Assembly: GCA_903870815.1 (NCBI GenBank)
Contig: CAIQEI010000127.1
Location: 1 to 37,624, forward strand
DNA from: an uncultured Verrucomicrobia subdivision 3 bacterium
Lineage (GTDB): Bacteria; Verrucomicrobiota; Verrucomicrobiia; Limisphaerales; UBA11358
Direction: 5' to 3'
Length of the DNA stretch: 37,624 bases
Shown here in pieces: positions 19,754-28,118 of this stretch (the first letter of the stretch is position 1; each line of letters begins with the position of its first letter). The position numbers and the translations under genes are program-made. The notes beneath the pieces are model-generated. The model saw nothing but the letters and a program-made list of their open reading frames with translations. It was not told the DNA's origin and did not search any database.

Positions 19754-20863
19754 TCAATTCGCCTTTGCGAACATCTGCGTCGAACGCGCGAAGGTTTCCG
19801 TCGGCACGCCCAAGTCGTGCTTCATCAGCACATCACGGTCCCACGGATTTTTCGTCCGCCAGATTTGCCACTTCTCCCGCAGCGTCAAGCGGAATGAATA
19901 CCACGGCGAGATCAGCGCGGTGTTGATGAGCGGATAATCCGTGCCGTACACCAGCCGGCCGGAAAACTCCGGCTTGGTCAGCGCCTCCTTCAAATAACCC
20001 GGTTTGTTGATCTGCGTCAGGGCGGAGATGTCAGTGTAGAGATTCGGATAATCCCGCATCAAACGCGCGAGCCGGTCGGGGCCGCGCTCGCCATCGTATT
20101 TGGCCGACGACGCGATGTGCGCCGCCACCACCGTCACGCCGAGGCTCAGCGGCAGGCGCAATTTCTCCGGGTCGCCAAAATTCTCGGCGGCGCGCGAGAA
20201 TGAATGTTCCTCGCCGGTGTGCGACAGCAATGGCAGATGCAGCTCCACCATCTTTTTGTAGAAGGGAATCAGCTTCGGGTCGTCGGGATTGATCTCCATG
20301 ATGGGCGGGATCCATTTCACCAGCACCGCGCCATGCGCCTTGGCCCATTCCAACCGCGCCAGCGCGTCGGGCCGGTACGGGTTCACCGAGCAGCCGAACA
20401 GCAGGTTAGTGTGTTGCGCGCAGACGCCGGCGACAAATTCATCCGACACATAGACCTCCGTTCGGTTCGTGTCCAGGTTGCCGTGCGCATCCACCACGCC
20501 GTCGAGGGCCAGCAGGACGGCTTGGCGGACATATTTACTTTGCGCGAGCGAGGCGGAGATCCGGTCGCCCACCAAGCCATCGCCCTTCTCCAAAAGCTCC
20601 TTCCGCGAAACGCCGAAGCTGTGCAGGTAAATATTGAATCGCCAGTTGTTGCGCATCCGGGGCGACACCCAGCAGCCGCTGCCGCCCGCGCCGATGCCGG
20701 CGATGTGGCAATGCATATCCACGATGCCGGCGGGGATCGGCTCAACCGGCTGGAACGGCCGTGCGGGCAGGACAGCCCAGCCAAAGCCGACTGCCAAAAG
20801 TCCAACTAGCAGGATTTTGCGGCGACGCGCGCCGGATGTGTCTGTTGATAAATTATTGTTCAT
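19754..20863 (-). CDS. Membrane-anchored or exported amidohydrolase (metal-dependent TIM barrel)
   Basis: 369 residues. A hydrophobic segment (about 15-35, KILLVGLLAVGFGWAVLPA) preceded by RRRK could be an uncleaved anchor or a signal peptide. The catalytic barrel has IVDMHCHIAG (HxH metal motif), a His in LPLLSHTGEEHSF, AAHIASS and the terminal metal Asp in VYGTDYPLIN, matching the amidohydrolase-2 superfamily. VKWIPPIMEINPDDPKLIPFYKKMVELHLPL is the usual fourth-to-fifth strand block. The family includes decarboxylases and lactonases; the substrate is unknown. It is transcribed toward purA but separated by a terminator. Confidence 0.85.
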   Translation of the reverse strand: MNNNLSTDTSGARRRKILLVGLLAVGFGWAVLPARPFQPVEPIPAGIVDMHCHIAGIGAGGSGCWVSPRMRNNWRFNIYLHSFGVSRKELLEKGDGLVGDRISASLAQSKYVRQAVLLALDGVVDAHGNLDTNRTEVYVSDEFVAGVCAQHTNLLFGCSVNPYRPDALARLEWAKAHGAVLVKWIPPIMEINPDDPKLIPFYKKMVELHLPLLSHTGEEHSFSRAAENFGDPEKLRLPLSLGVTVVAAHIASSAKYDGERGPDRLARLMRDYPNLYTDISALTQINKPGYLKEALTKPEFSGRLVYGTDYPLINTALISPWYSFRLTLREKWQIWRTKNPWDRDVLMKHDLGVPTETFARSTQMFAKAN

Positions 20864-20955
20864 GCCGCAACCCTAGAGGAAATCCTGAGAGACCGTGAAT
20901 TGATAAATTTGCGCCCGTCATCGATGAAAGCATTGTCCATCATGCACGGCCAGCC

Positions 20956-21021
20956 GGTGGGGCGAGCGTCCTCGCGAGCCGGCGCCCACCTGAAAAGGCT
21001 CGCGGGTACGCTCGCCCCACC
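20956..21021. repeat. Large REP-like hairpin upstream of the M42 peptidase gene
   Basis: Two 25-nt arms (20956-20980 and 20997-21021) pair at 23 of 25 positions around a 16-nt loop. The left arm contains GGGGCGAGCGTCCTCGCGAG. A single-arm copy lies in the DEAD-box gene at 15482-15504. The hairpin ends 70 nt before the peptidase start. Confidence 0.85.
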
Positions 21022-21091
21022 AAATTCAAACCACCTCGAACCAGAGGCAATTTTCACTTTCAGTTTCCGCCGCCGCCGACTAGCCTGCGTC

Positions 21092-22162
21092 ATGCGCGAA
21101 GCCTCATTGAATTTTCTCCGAACCCTCGTCAACACCCCCAGCCCCACCGGCCACGAAACCCGCGGCCAGCGCGTCTGGCTCGACTACGCCAGCCAGTTTG
21201 CCGATGAAACGTTCTCCGACGCCTACGGCAACTGCGTGGCGGTGCTGAACAAAGGCGGCGGCCCGCGCATCATGCTCGCCGCGCACGCCGATGAAATCGC
21301 GATGGCGGTGAATTACATCGATGACCACGGCTTCATCTACGTCCGGCGCATGGGCGGCGTCGATGCCGCCATCACCAAGGCGCAGCGCATCTTCATCCAT
21401 ACCCGCGGCGGCGCGGTCAAAGGCGTGGTCGGCAACGTCGCGCCGCACCTGACCAAGCAGGACGGCGATCCGAAGCCGCCCAAGATTCACGACCTCTTCA
21501 TCGACATCGGCGTGGACAGCCGCAAGGCGGCGGAGAAAATTGTCCGCATTGGCGACCCCATCACGCTGGCGGATGAATTTGACATCTTGCGCGGCGACCT
21601 CGCCGTGGCGCGCGCGTTCGACAACCGCATCGGCACCTTCGCCGTCGCCGAAACGCTGCGGCTGCTCAAGGAATCCAAGGTGAAATTGAACGCCGAAATC
21701 TGCGCCGTCTCGAACGTGCAGGAGGAAGTCGGCTTGCTCGGCGCGCGGCAGATCGCCTATTCGCTCAAGCCGGACATCGCGCTGGTCGTGGATGTGACCC
21801 ACGCGACGGATTATCCGACCGTCAGCAAGACGCAGCACGGCGATACGCGCATCGGTGCAGGCCCGTCCGTCACCCACGGCGGGTGCAACCATCCGGACGT
21901 CGTCGCGCGACTGGAGGAAGTCGCGGCCAAGAATAAGATTCCGCTCCAGCACGAGGCCATGTCCGCAAGCAGCGGCACGGACACGGACGTGATTTTCTGG
22001 ACGCGCGGCGGCATCGCCAGCGCGCTCATCAGTCTGCCCAACCGCTACATGCACTCGCCGGTGGAAGTCGTGAGCCTTAAAGATCTGGAGCTGATCCCCC
22101 AATTAATGGCGGCCTTCGTGCAATCGTTGAAAAAGGGCGAGCAGTTCAAGGTGAAGATCTGA
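21092..22162 (+). CDS. M42-family metallopeptidase (cytosolic aminopeptidase type)
   Basis: 356 residues. M42 enzymes are oligomeric di-metal aminopeptidases related to M20/M28. Visible ligands and motifs: LAAHADEIAMAV (His65 and Asp67), the bridging Asp in ARAFDNRIGTFA, the Glu pair in SNVQEEVGLLGAR (catalytic Glu and ligand), Asp in VVDVTHATD, and the terminal His in NRYMHSPVE. The internal PA-like domain with GVVGNVAPHL is present. There is no signal peptide. The ATG at 21092 is preferred; the open frame extends to 20900 but crosses the repeat hairpin at 20956-21021, which is unlikely to be translated. Confidence 0.93.
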   Translation: MREASLNFLRTLVNTPSPTGHETRGQRVWLDYASQFADETFSDAYGNCVAVLNKGGGPRIMLAAHADEIAMAVNYIDDHGFIYVRRMGGVDAAITKAQRIFIHTRGGAVKGVVGNVAPHLTKQDGDPKPPKIHDLFIDIGVDSRKAAEKIVRIGDPITLADEFDILRGDLAVARAFDNRIGTFAVAETLRLLKESKVKLNAEICAVSNVQEEVGLLGARQIAYSLKPDIALVVDVTHATDYPTVSKTQHGDTRIGAGPSVTHGGCNHPDVVARLEEVAAKNKIPLQHEAMSASSGTDTDVIFWTRGGIASALISLPNRYMHSPVEVVSLKDLELIPQLMAAFVQSLKKGEQFKVKI

Positions 22163-22270
22163 GCCCAGCCGGGCGTTGGAGGTTTCAAAATCCGCATCGC
22201 CCCGGCGGTGATTCTCGATAATTTTCAGTTTGCTTGCGTTCAGTTTGCCAAAATCTAAACTCCGCGCCCG

Positions 22271-24343
22271 ATGTTGAATTTGTCCGCGCTCAACCCGCAG
22301 CAGCGCCAGGCCGCCGAAACCATTCGCGGCCCGGTGCTGATCCTCGCCGGCGCCGGCACGGGCAAGACGCGCGTCATCACCTTCCGCATCGCGCACATGG
22401 TCGCGCGCGGCATCGCGCCCGGCCACATCCTCGGCGTGACGTTCACGAACAAGGCCGCCCGCGAAATGCAGGAGCGCGTTCGCAAACTTCTGCCCCGGGT
22501 CAAGTCGGATGACAAAAGCAACCGCCCGACCATCTGCACCTTCCATTCGCTGTGCGTCCGCATTTTGCGCCAGCACATCGAGAAGCTCGGGTACAAGAAA
22601 AGTTTCGTCATCTACGACACCTCGGAGCAGCTCGCGGCGGTGAAGAAAATTCTTTCCGCCATTTCCGCCAAGGGCGAGAAGACCGATCCCGGCGCGGTGC
22701 TGGCCATGCTGAGCAAGTTCAAGAATGGCGGCGAAAACGCCAAGGGCTTCGGCGACGAAAGTGTCCGCGCCCTGGCGCAGCACATCGCCAAGCGCTACGA
22801 ATCCGCCCTGCACGCCTGCAACGCCGTTGATTTCGACGACCTGATCCTGCTCACGCTGCGGCTCTTCCGCGAGCATCCCGACGCGCTCGCCGCCTGCCGC
22901 GCCAAATACCAATACGTCATGGTGGACGAATATCAGGACACCAACGCCTCGCAGTTCGAGCTGGTCCATGCGCTCACGCTCGAGCACCGGAACTTCTGCG
23001 TCGTCGGCGATGACGACCAGAGCATCTACGGCTGGCGCGGCGCGGAGGTCGCCAACCTGCTGAACCTGGAAAAACATTTCCCCGAAGTCAAAATCGTCAA
23101 GCTGGAGCAAAACTACCGCAGCACCACGACCATTCTCAACGCCGCCAACGCCATCATCAAAAACAACGTCCGGCGGCGCGGCAAATCGCTCTGGTCGCAG
23201 AAGGGCGCGGGCGCAAAAATCCTGTTGCAGACGTACCCGAACGACGAGGACGAGGCGCGGGAGACCGTGGCGCAGATCGAGTTCAAGCGGCTCGCCTACC
23301 GCGTGCCGTGGCAGGACTGCGCCATCCTCTTCCGCACCAACCAGCAATCGCGCCCGCTGGAAACCGAGCTGCGCAAGGCCGGCGTGCGCTATCACCTCAT
23401 CGGCGGCCAAAGCTTCTTTGACCGGCGCGAGATCAAGGATTTCCTCGCCTACCTGAAAACGTTTTTAAACCCGCACGACGACATCAGCCTGCTGCGCATT
23501 GCGAATGTCCCGGCGCGCGGCCTGAGCGACGTCACCATGGAACGGCTGCTCGGCGCCAGCCACGACCGCAAATGCTCCGTCTTCACCGCCATGAAGAATC
23601 CGCTCGTGACGACGACGTTACAGAAAGGCACACGCGAAAGCATCGAGGCCTTCGTGGAATTTGTGGAGCGCGTGCAAAGCCAGTTGCAGAATAGCGCTCC
23701 CCCCACCTCGTCCCTCTCCCCATCCGATGGAGAGAGGGTGGCGCAGCCGGGTGAGGGGTATTTCACGCTCGCGCGCTGGGCCGACAATTTCCTGAACGAG
23801 ACCGGCTACTTCGCCGAGTTGCGCCGGCTGGAAAAGGATCCCGAGAACAGCGAAAGCCGCGTCCGCAACCTCAAGGAATTGATGGCCACGATGGACGGCA
23901 GCGGCAACCTGCCGGCGGAGCGGCTGGAGAACTTTCTGGAAAATATCACCCTCGACAGCGACCGCGAGGAGGAAAAGGAAAACACCAGCGACGCCGTGAC
24001 GCTCATCACCATGCATTCCTGCAAGGGGCTGGAATTCCCGCACGTCTTCGTGGTCGGGCTGGAGGACGGCCTCCTGCCGCACTCGCGCTCCAAGGTCGAG
24101 GGCACCATGGACGAGGAGCGGCGACTGTTTTACGTGGCCGTGACCCGCGCGATGCAGACGCTGACCATCAGCCATTGCGGCGGCCGCAAGAAATACGGCC
24201 AACTCCTGCCCTGCCAGCCCTCGCCGTTCCTGAAGGAACTGCCGGAGGAACTCGTTGAGACCTCCGATTCCAAATCCAAGACGCCCGTCGCGCAGGACTC
24301 TGGCAAAAACCTCTTCGCCGCCATGCGCTCGGCCATTTCGTAA
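22271..24343 (+). CDS. UvrD/PcrA/Rep-type superfamily 1 DNA helicase
   Basis: 690 residues. SF1A motifs in order: NPQQRQAAE (Q motif), LAGAGTGKTRVI (Walker A, 27-33), VTFTNKAAREM (Ia), CTFHSLCVRILR, FDDLILL, VDEYQDTNASQF (II, about 218), VVGDDDQSIYGWRGA (III), LEQNYRSTTTIL (IV), LITMHSCKGLEFPHVFVVGLEDGLLPH (V) and EERRLFYVAVTRAM (VI). It is a 3'-5' translocase acting in repair or replication restart. Length is similar to Rep/PcrA but lacks a long C-terminal tail. About 20 residues of the 2B region (about 477-497, TSSLSPSDGERVAQPGEG) are encoded by a palindromic repeat shared with the rluA-type gene. Confidence 0.96.
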   Translation: MLNLSALNPQQRQAAETIRGPVLILAGAGTGKTRVITFRIAHMVARGIAPGHILGVTFTNKAAREMQERVRKLLPRVKSDDKSNRPTICTFHSLCVRILRQHIEKLGYKKSFVIYDTSEQLAAVKKILSAISAKGEKTDPGAVLAMLSKFKNGGENAKGFGDESVRALAQHIAKRYESALHACNAVDFDDLILLTLRLFREHPDALAACRAKYQYVMVDEYQDTNASQFELVHALTLEHRNFCVVGDDDQSIYGWRGAEVANLLNLEKHFPEVKIVKLEQNYRSTTTILNAANAIIKNNVRRRGKSLWSQKGAGAKILLQTYPNDEDEARETVAQIEFKRLAYRVPWQDCAILFRTNQQSRPLETELRKAGVRYHLIGGQSFFDRREIKDFLAYLKTFLNPHDDISLLRIANVPARGLSDVTMERLLGASHDRKCSVFTAMKNPLVTTTLQKGTRESIEAFVEFVERVQSQLQNSAPPTSSLSPSDGERVAQPGEGYFTLARWADNFLNETGYFAELRRLEKDPENSESRVRNLKELMATMDGSGNLPAERLENFLENITLDSDREEEKENTSDAVTLITMHSCKGLEFPHVFVVGLEDGLLPHSRSKVEGTMDEERRLFYVAVTRAMQTLTISHCGGRKKYGQLLPCQPSPFLKELPEELVETSDSKSKTPVAQDSGKNLFAAMRSAIS
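23706..23760 (+). repeat. Palindromic repeat family copy B, in frame inside the UvrD-type helicase gene
   Basis: Contains CCCTCTCCCCATCCGATGG, then AGAGAGGGTGGCG and a GGGTGAGGGG tail. It has the same order of hairpin and tail as copies A and C and is translated as LSPSDGERVAQPGEG. Confidence 0.8.
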
Positions 24344-24366
24344 AATAATCTGCGCAGCCAAGCGAA

Positions 24367-24442
24367 AGCCCTGTAAGGGCGAAAGATAATAGCCCAGGGT
24401 AAGGTCTGATGGCAAGTCTGGCACAGACCGCCACCCTGGGTG
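24367..24442. repeat. REP-like nested hairpin element
   Basis: GCCCTGTAAGGGC forms a small hairpin, then AATAGCCCAGGGT pairs with ACCCTGGGT about 35 nt later, enclosing an inner GGTCTG/CAGACC stem. The AATAGCCCA core recurs at 25043 after the broken band 7 gene. Confidence 0.7.
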
Positions 24443-24460
24443 CACGTCCCACAAAACAAT

Positions 24461-24510
24461 CTCCTTCTCCCATCGGATGGGAGAAGGTGGCCGAAGGCCG
24501 GATGAGGGTT
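24461..24510 (+). repeat. Palindromic repeat family copy C, intergenic
   Basis: A perfect 9-bp hairpin CCTTCTCCC/GGGAGAAGG (24463-24487, loop ATCGGAT) followed by GTGGCCGAAGGCCGGATGAG. It is the intergenic member of the family found in frame in the rluA-type and UvrD-type genes. Confidence 0.8.
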
Positions 24511-24598
24511 CAATTCAAACCAACGGCGGGGTTTGTAACGGCTTTTTCCTTGTTAAATATTTCCCGCGGGAGTATTAGCAACGAAACTTAAATCATTT

Positions 24599-25324
24599 AT
24601 GGGCGCTATATTCTTCGGTATTGTGATCGGTTTCATCGGCTGGTTCCTCGTCCGCTACCTCGTCGCCGGCTTTTACACCGTCAACCAGAACGAGCGCGCC
24701 GTGAAGACCAGCTTCGGCCGCGCCGAACGCGTGGGCACCGCCACCACCTCGCAGGACCCCATCGCCGCCACGCTGAACGAGGAGGAAAAGGAGCGCTACA
24801 ATTATCCGCAGGTGCGCGTCATCCCGCCGGGCGGGCCCTACTTCAAATGGCCGTGGGAAAAGGTCTATAAAATCTCCGTCGCCACCCAGACCATCAACAT
24901 GGCGGTGGATCCGGAGAACGCCGACGCCAATGCCCAGGGCACCATGCTCGAGGCCGTCACCAAAGACCAGCTCAACACCGGCTTGAAAGGCCAGATCCGC
25001 TGGCACGTTCCCGTCGGGCGTAGCGCCGGAGGCGCGGCAGACAATAGCCCACGGTGCAACCGTGGGTTAAGCGTCCAACCAGAATTCAAGCCCCGGATGG
25101 GGCGGCAGAAAAGCCACGGACAAACCGTTCTTCCGCCGCCTCCGGGGCTGAAATCATCCCGCCACCTGAACCCACGGCTAAAGCCGTGGGCTACTCTCGC
25201 TCGCTGCTCCGCAGCTTGCCGCGCCATTCCCCGGCCCCTATCTCCGGCGATAACAACCCGCTCACACCAGCGGCTTGGGAAAAAGGCCGAAGCGAAGGGA
25301 AGTCTTCTTGCTCAAGCAGGATAA
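24599..25324 (+). pseudogene. SPFH/band 7 domain protein, truncated by a repeat cluster
   Basis: The first about 138 codons (24599 to about 25013) encode a credible N-terminus of a stomatin/HflK-like protein. There is a membrane helix (IFFGIVIGFIGWFLVRYLVAGF), then YTVNQNERAVKTSFGRAERVG, VRVIPPGGPYFKWPWEKVYKI, a strand pattern IKx-QTINM and LKGQIRWHVP. Here similarity stops abruptly at a cluster of REP hairpins starting about 25014. The frame runs on to 25324 through repeat sequence (Arg/Pro/Ser-rich, no domain). The rest of the SPFH domain and the coiled-coil tail are missing. It is either a recent disruption or a fossil. No second half is recognised downstream. Confidence 0.7.
25014..25200. 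repeat. Cluster of REP-like inverted hairpins that interrupts the band 7 gene
   Basis: Two hairpins of one type, CCCACGG-TGCAA-CCGTGGG (25048-25066) and CCCACGG-CTAAAG-CCGTGGG (25171-25190), lie in opposite orientation. Between them GCCCCGGA (25090) with GGCGGCAGAA (25101) pairs with TTCCGCCGCC and TCCGGGGC (25131-25148). The whole block can fold into a large cruciform, like a REP doublet. Confidence 0.8.
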
Positions 25325-25343
25325 ACCTGTTTAATTGCAAAAC

Positions 25344-26222
25344 ATGTCCATGGTATTACGCAAAAATATGCCGGCCCAAGGCTTCATCATCTCTCTCCTC
25401 GCTGCCCTGCTGCCGATGGCGCCGGGGCTGAAAGGTTTTGCATCCGAACCCACGGTGAACACGATTACGAACTGGCCCAACAGCACCGTGGACATTTGGA
25501 ATGGATACCAGCGTTACAATTTCACCGTGGATGGCTGCCAGGCCTGGGTGGTGGTGCCCAAAACAAATTCGCCGGGTCAACGCTGGTCCTGGTGCATGGA
25601 ATTTCCCGATGCCTTCACCCAGCGTTGCGCCACGTTGCAATTGCTGGAGGCCGGCTATTACTCCGCGCACATCGCGGTGGGCAACACTTTCGGCTGCCCC
25701 AGGGCGGTCGCTCAATTAAACGACTTTTACCAACGACTCACGGCCCAAGGCTTGAATGCCCGACCCGTGCTCATCGGCATTAGCCGCGGCGGACTCTATG
25801 CCTATCATTGGGCGGCAGCCAATCCGGACCGCGTCGGAGCCATTTATGGCGACGCTCCCGTATGCGATATCAAGAGCTGGCCCGGTGGCAAGGGCCAAGG
25901 CCAAGGGAGCCCCAGTGATTGGACACAACTTATCGCGGATTACGGCTTCCAAAATGAAGCCGCCGCTTTGGCTTATACCAATAATCCCATCGAAATCCTC
26001 GCCCCATTGGCCAAGGCCGGCATCCCCATCATCCATGTCGTGGGTGACACCGATGACGTGGTGCCCGTGGCTGAGAACACGGCTATCCTGGAAAAGCGTT
26101 ACCGCGAATTGGGCGGGCAAATCCAAGTCATCCACAAACCGGGCATTGGTCATCACCCGCATGGATTAGATGACCCCACGCCGGTGGTGCAATTCATCCT
26201 CAAAAACAATCTCGCCCGATAA
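25344..26222 (+). CDS. Secreted alpha/beta-hydrolase
   Basis: About 292 residues. A basic, hydrophobic N-terminus (VLRKNMPAQGFIISLLAALLPMAPG) looks like a signal peptide with cleavage near the ASEP stretch. The hydrolase core shows the oxyanion strand, a nucleophile elbow GISRGG (Ser about 147), the acid loop HVVGDTDDVVPVAEN with the catalytic Asp, and the His in KPGIGHHPHGLDDP. A Trp/Cys-rich segment (GQRWSWCMEFPDAF) precedes the first core helix. Relatives are secreted verrucomicrobial and planctomycetal esterases found near polysaccharide utilisation genes. A TTG at 25335 could extend it by three residues; ATG at 25350 or 25368 are other starts. No operon partner is visible. Confidence 0.8.
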   Translation: MSMVLRKNMPAQGFIISLLAALLPMAPGLKGFASEPTVNTITNWPNSTVDIWNGYQRYNFTVDGCQAWVVVPKTNSPGQRWSWCMEFPDAFTQRCATLQLLEAGYYSAHIAVGNTFGCPRAVAQLNDFYQRLTAQGLNARPVLIGISRGGLYAYHWAAANPDRVGAIYGDAPVCDIKSWPGGKGQGQGSPSDWTQLIADYGFQNEAAALAYTNNPIEILAPLAKAGIPIIHVVGDTDDVVPVAENTAILEKRYRELGGQIQVIHKPGIGHHPHGLDDPTPVVQFILKNNLAR

Positions 26223-26756
26223 TGAATGCGGATGAAATTGCAATAACCATTTTCATTTCACAACCAAACGCCACCGGGTGGGTATGATCGCAATGTATTT
26301 TTGCGCTTCACCGCCCGGCTGCTCGCGCCACTGGAAAGGCCGAAGTTGCCGACTGTGGCTGATCAGATGGATCCGGAGCGCCATCGGCGCGGCATATTTG
26401 TAGACCCCCAAACCAAATCGAATCCAGCCCCGTCGGAGCGCCATCGCCCTTGCGCCCGCTGCCCTGCCGCGCCGGAACGGAGCTTGATTCCAATGGATGT
26501 CCCCGCGGTACCCCGGCAGGAGCAAAGCTGGTTAAAAATGCGGGATTGACCCTTCACCGCCATTAAAAATTGCTTCAAACAGATCTTGCCGCCCGAGGTT
26601 TGTATATGGGGTGTTTACCCCATTTACAGACGGAAGCCGTCTGCGGATAATGGTTAGGCTTAGCGGTTCGCTGTCCAAGGATCGAGCGTTCCGACTAGCG
26701 CGTTCACGCGGTGGGGGATGTTGACGACTCACGCTTTAGGAAAACATTGAATTATT
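26223..26756. other. Intergenic region with direct repeats and a long hairpin
   Basis: No gene is supported here. The 13-mer CGGAGCGCCATCG occurs twice as a direct repeat at 26374-26386 and 26434-26446, in a REP-like context with GCATATTTGTAGACC between them. At 26598-26631 lies the first copy of the ATGGGGT/ACCCCAT hairpin, overlapped by a second hairpin at 26627-26643. The response-regulator gene begins at 26757, so part of this may be its control region. Confidence 0.5.
26598..26631. repeat. ATGGGGT/ACCCCAT hairpin, copy 1
   Basis: Core stem ATGGGGT-GTTT-ACCCCAT (26606-26623), extended by GTTTGTAT/TTACAGAC with one mismatch and one wobble to about 15 bp. It lies 125 nt upstream of the NarL-type regulator gene. 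Confidence 0.75.
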
Positions 26757-27434
26757 ATGAAACGAATCACGGTTTTGCTGGTGGAGGATCATACCATCGT
26801 GCGCGAGGGATTGCGCAAACTGATCGAACTCGAAAATGATTTTGAAGTCGTCGGCGAGACGCACACCGGTCGCGAAGCCGTCGTTCTGGTCAAAAAACTA
26901 AATCCCGACGTGGTGTTGATGGATATTGCCATGCCGTTGCTCAATGGTTTGGAAGCCACCCGCCAGATGCTCAAAGCCAACCCCGCCGCCAAAGTGCTCA
27001 TGCTCTCCGCCCACAGTGACGATGCTTATGTGGAGAGCGCGAACGAATCCGGCGCCCGGGGGTTTCTGCTCAAACAATCCACCGCCCAGGATGTGTGCCT
27101 GGCCATCCGCGAAGTCCACAAAGGGAAAAAGTTTTTCAGCCCAATCATTTCCCGGCGTCAGGCGCGCATCCAGCTGCTGGCAAACAAGCGCGCGGGCGGC
27201 TCCGCAAAAAAAGCCGCTTCGCTGACCACGCGCGAGATGGAAATACTCCAGCTCATCGCCGAAGGCAAGGCCAACAAGGAAACCGCCGCCGAACTCGGTA
27301 TCGGCCTCAAGACCGTCGAGAAGCACCGCGAACATCTCATGGAGAAGCTCGATATCCACGACACCGCCGGCCTCACCCGCTACGCCATCAGCGTCGGCAT
27401 CATCGAGAGCAGCGTGCAGTTGACGATCGTATAG
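26757..27434 (+). CDS. NarL/FixJ-family response regulator
   Basis: 225 residues. The receiver domain has acidic residues Glu10-Asp11, phosphoacceptor Asp56 in VVLMDIAMP, the Ser of MLSAHSDD and Lys in GFLLKQS. After a short basic linker, the LuxR-type helix-turn-helix spans about 155-210 (LTTREMEILQLIAEGKANKETAAELGIGLKTVEKHREHLMEKL). It would act as a phosphorylation-controlled transcription factor. No cognate kinase is adjacent; the hybrid kinase at 1840-4974 is far away, so pairing is open. The hairpin repeats at 26598 and 26627 lie upstream. Start ATG at 26757 gives the usual MKRITVLLVEDH beginning. Confidence 0.96.
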   Translation: MKRITVLLVEDHTIVREGLRKLIELENDFEVVGETHTGREAVVLVKKLNPDVVLMDIAMPLLNGLEATRQMLKANPAAKVLMLSAHSDDAYVESANESGARGFLLKQSTAQDVCLAIREVHKGKKFFSPIISRRQARIQLLANKRAGGSAKKAASLTTREMEILQLIAEGKANKETAAELGIGLKTVEKHREHLMEKLDIHDTAGLTRYAISVGIIESSVQLTIV

Positions 27435-27610
27435 CGGCCACCCCGGCGGCGGTGCTCGCGGGATGTGTTCCCGGCATAGCCGCTGCGCGTCAACGCCGGG
27501 CTGATTGATTTAAATCCCTTCGGTATTCCTCCTGCTGCGAACGCGATCCGCCGACCTCGAGCAATACCACCCCTTGCAATTTTAAGACAGGCTCTTAGCA
27601 ACTCAGGTCA

Positions 27611-27832
27611 ATGATTGGCCAATATCGGGGGAGTCATTCCGGCAAATGTTCAATCATTATTTCAATTATCGAAACCGTTTCGAGAATCCACCATCACCGG
27701 CGAAAGCAACGTCTCTCTGATCATCAGAAGCAGATCCGCTTGCTGACGGTGATCGCTCTAGTGGTTTTGCTGGGCGCGTTTACGGCGCTGATTTTTTTTA
27801 TCAACCGTCAAGAATTTCCCCACCGGGGCTGA
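27611..27832 (+). CDS. Possible small single-span membrane protein
   Basis: 73 codons starting at ATG 27611 after a weak AGG. The C-terminal half reads HRRKQRLSDHQKQIRLLTVIALVVLLGAFTALIFFINRQ, a basic helix followed by one clear transmembrane segment. The N-terminal half is unremarkable, so a later start is possible. I do not recognise a family. Coding status rests on the helix alone. Confidence 0.4.
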   Translation: MIGQYRGSHSGKCSIIISIIETVSRIHHHRRKQRLSDHQKQIRLLTVIALVVLLGAFTALIFFINRQEFPHRG

Positions 27833-28118
27833 ATTCATCCTCCCGCATGAACCCGCCGCTCCCGCCGCGGGCTGATTTCTTTCGCCCTGGCCGGGCTTCG
27901 GTTTGAAAGGCTTTCAAAGCCGGTCGTCGTTGCCCCGCCCTTCCCCCGATCCAGACGGCGTGCCGCTGCCTGCGGCGAAGCCATCATTTTCCGCCGGCCA
28001 ACGGCGGGGCGCATCACTACGTGTGCCCCGGGGATTGCGGAATATTTGTTTAATATATTTGTGTTCACCGGCAACCGGTCTCAATATCAGGTTTGAGTGA
28101 GGCAAAAAAGATCCGATC

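Noticed and set aside
22103-23410. A 435-codon minus-strand frame opposite the UvrD-type gene
   Set aside because: Shadow frame; the plus strand has all SF1 helicase motifs.
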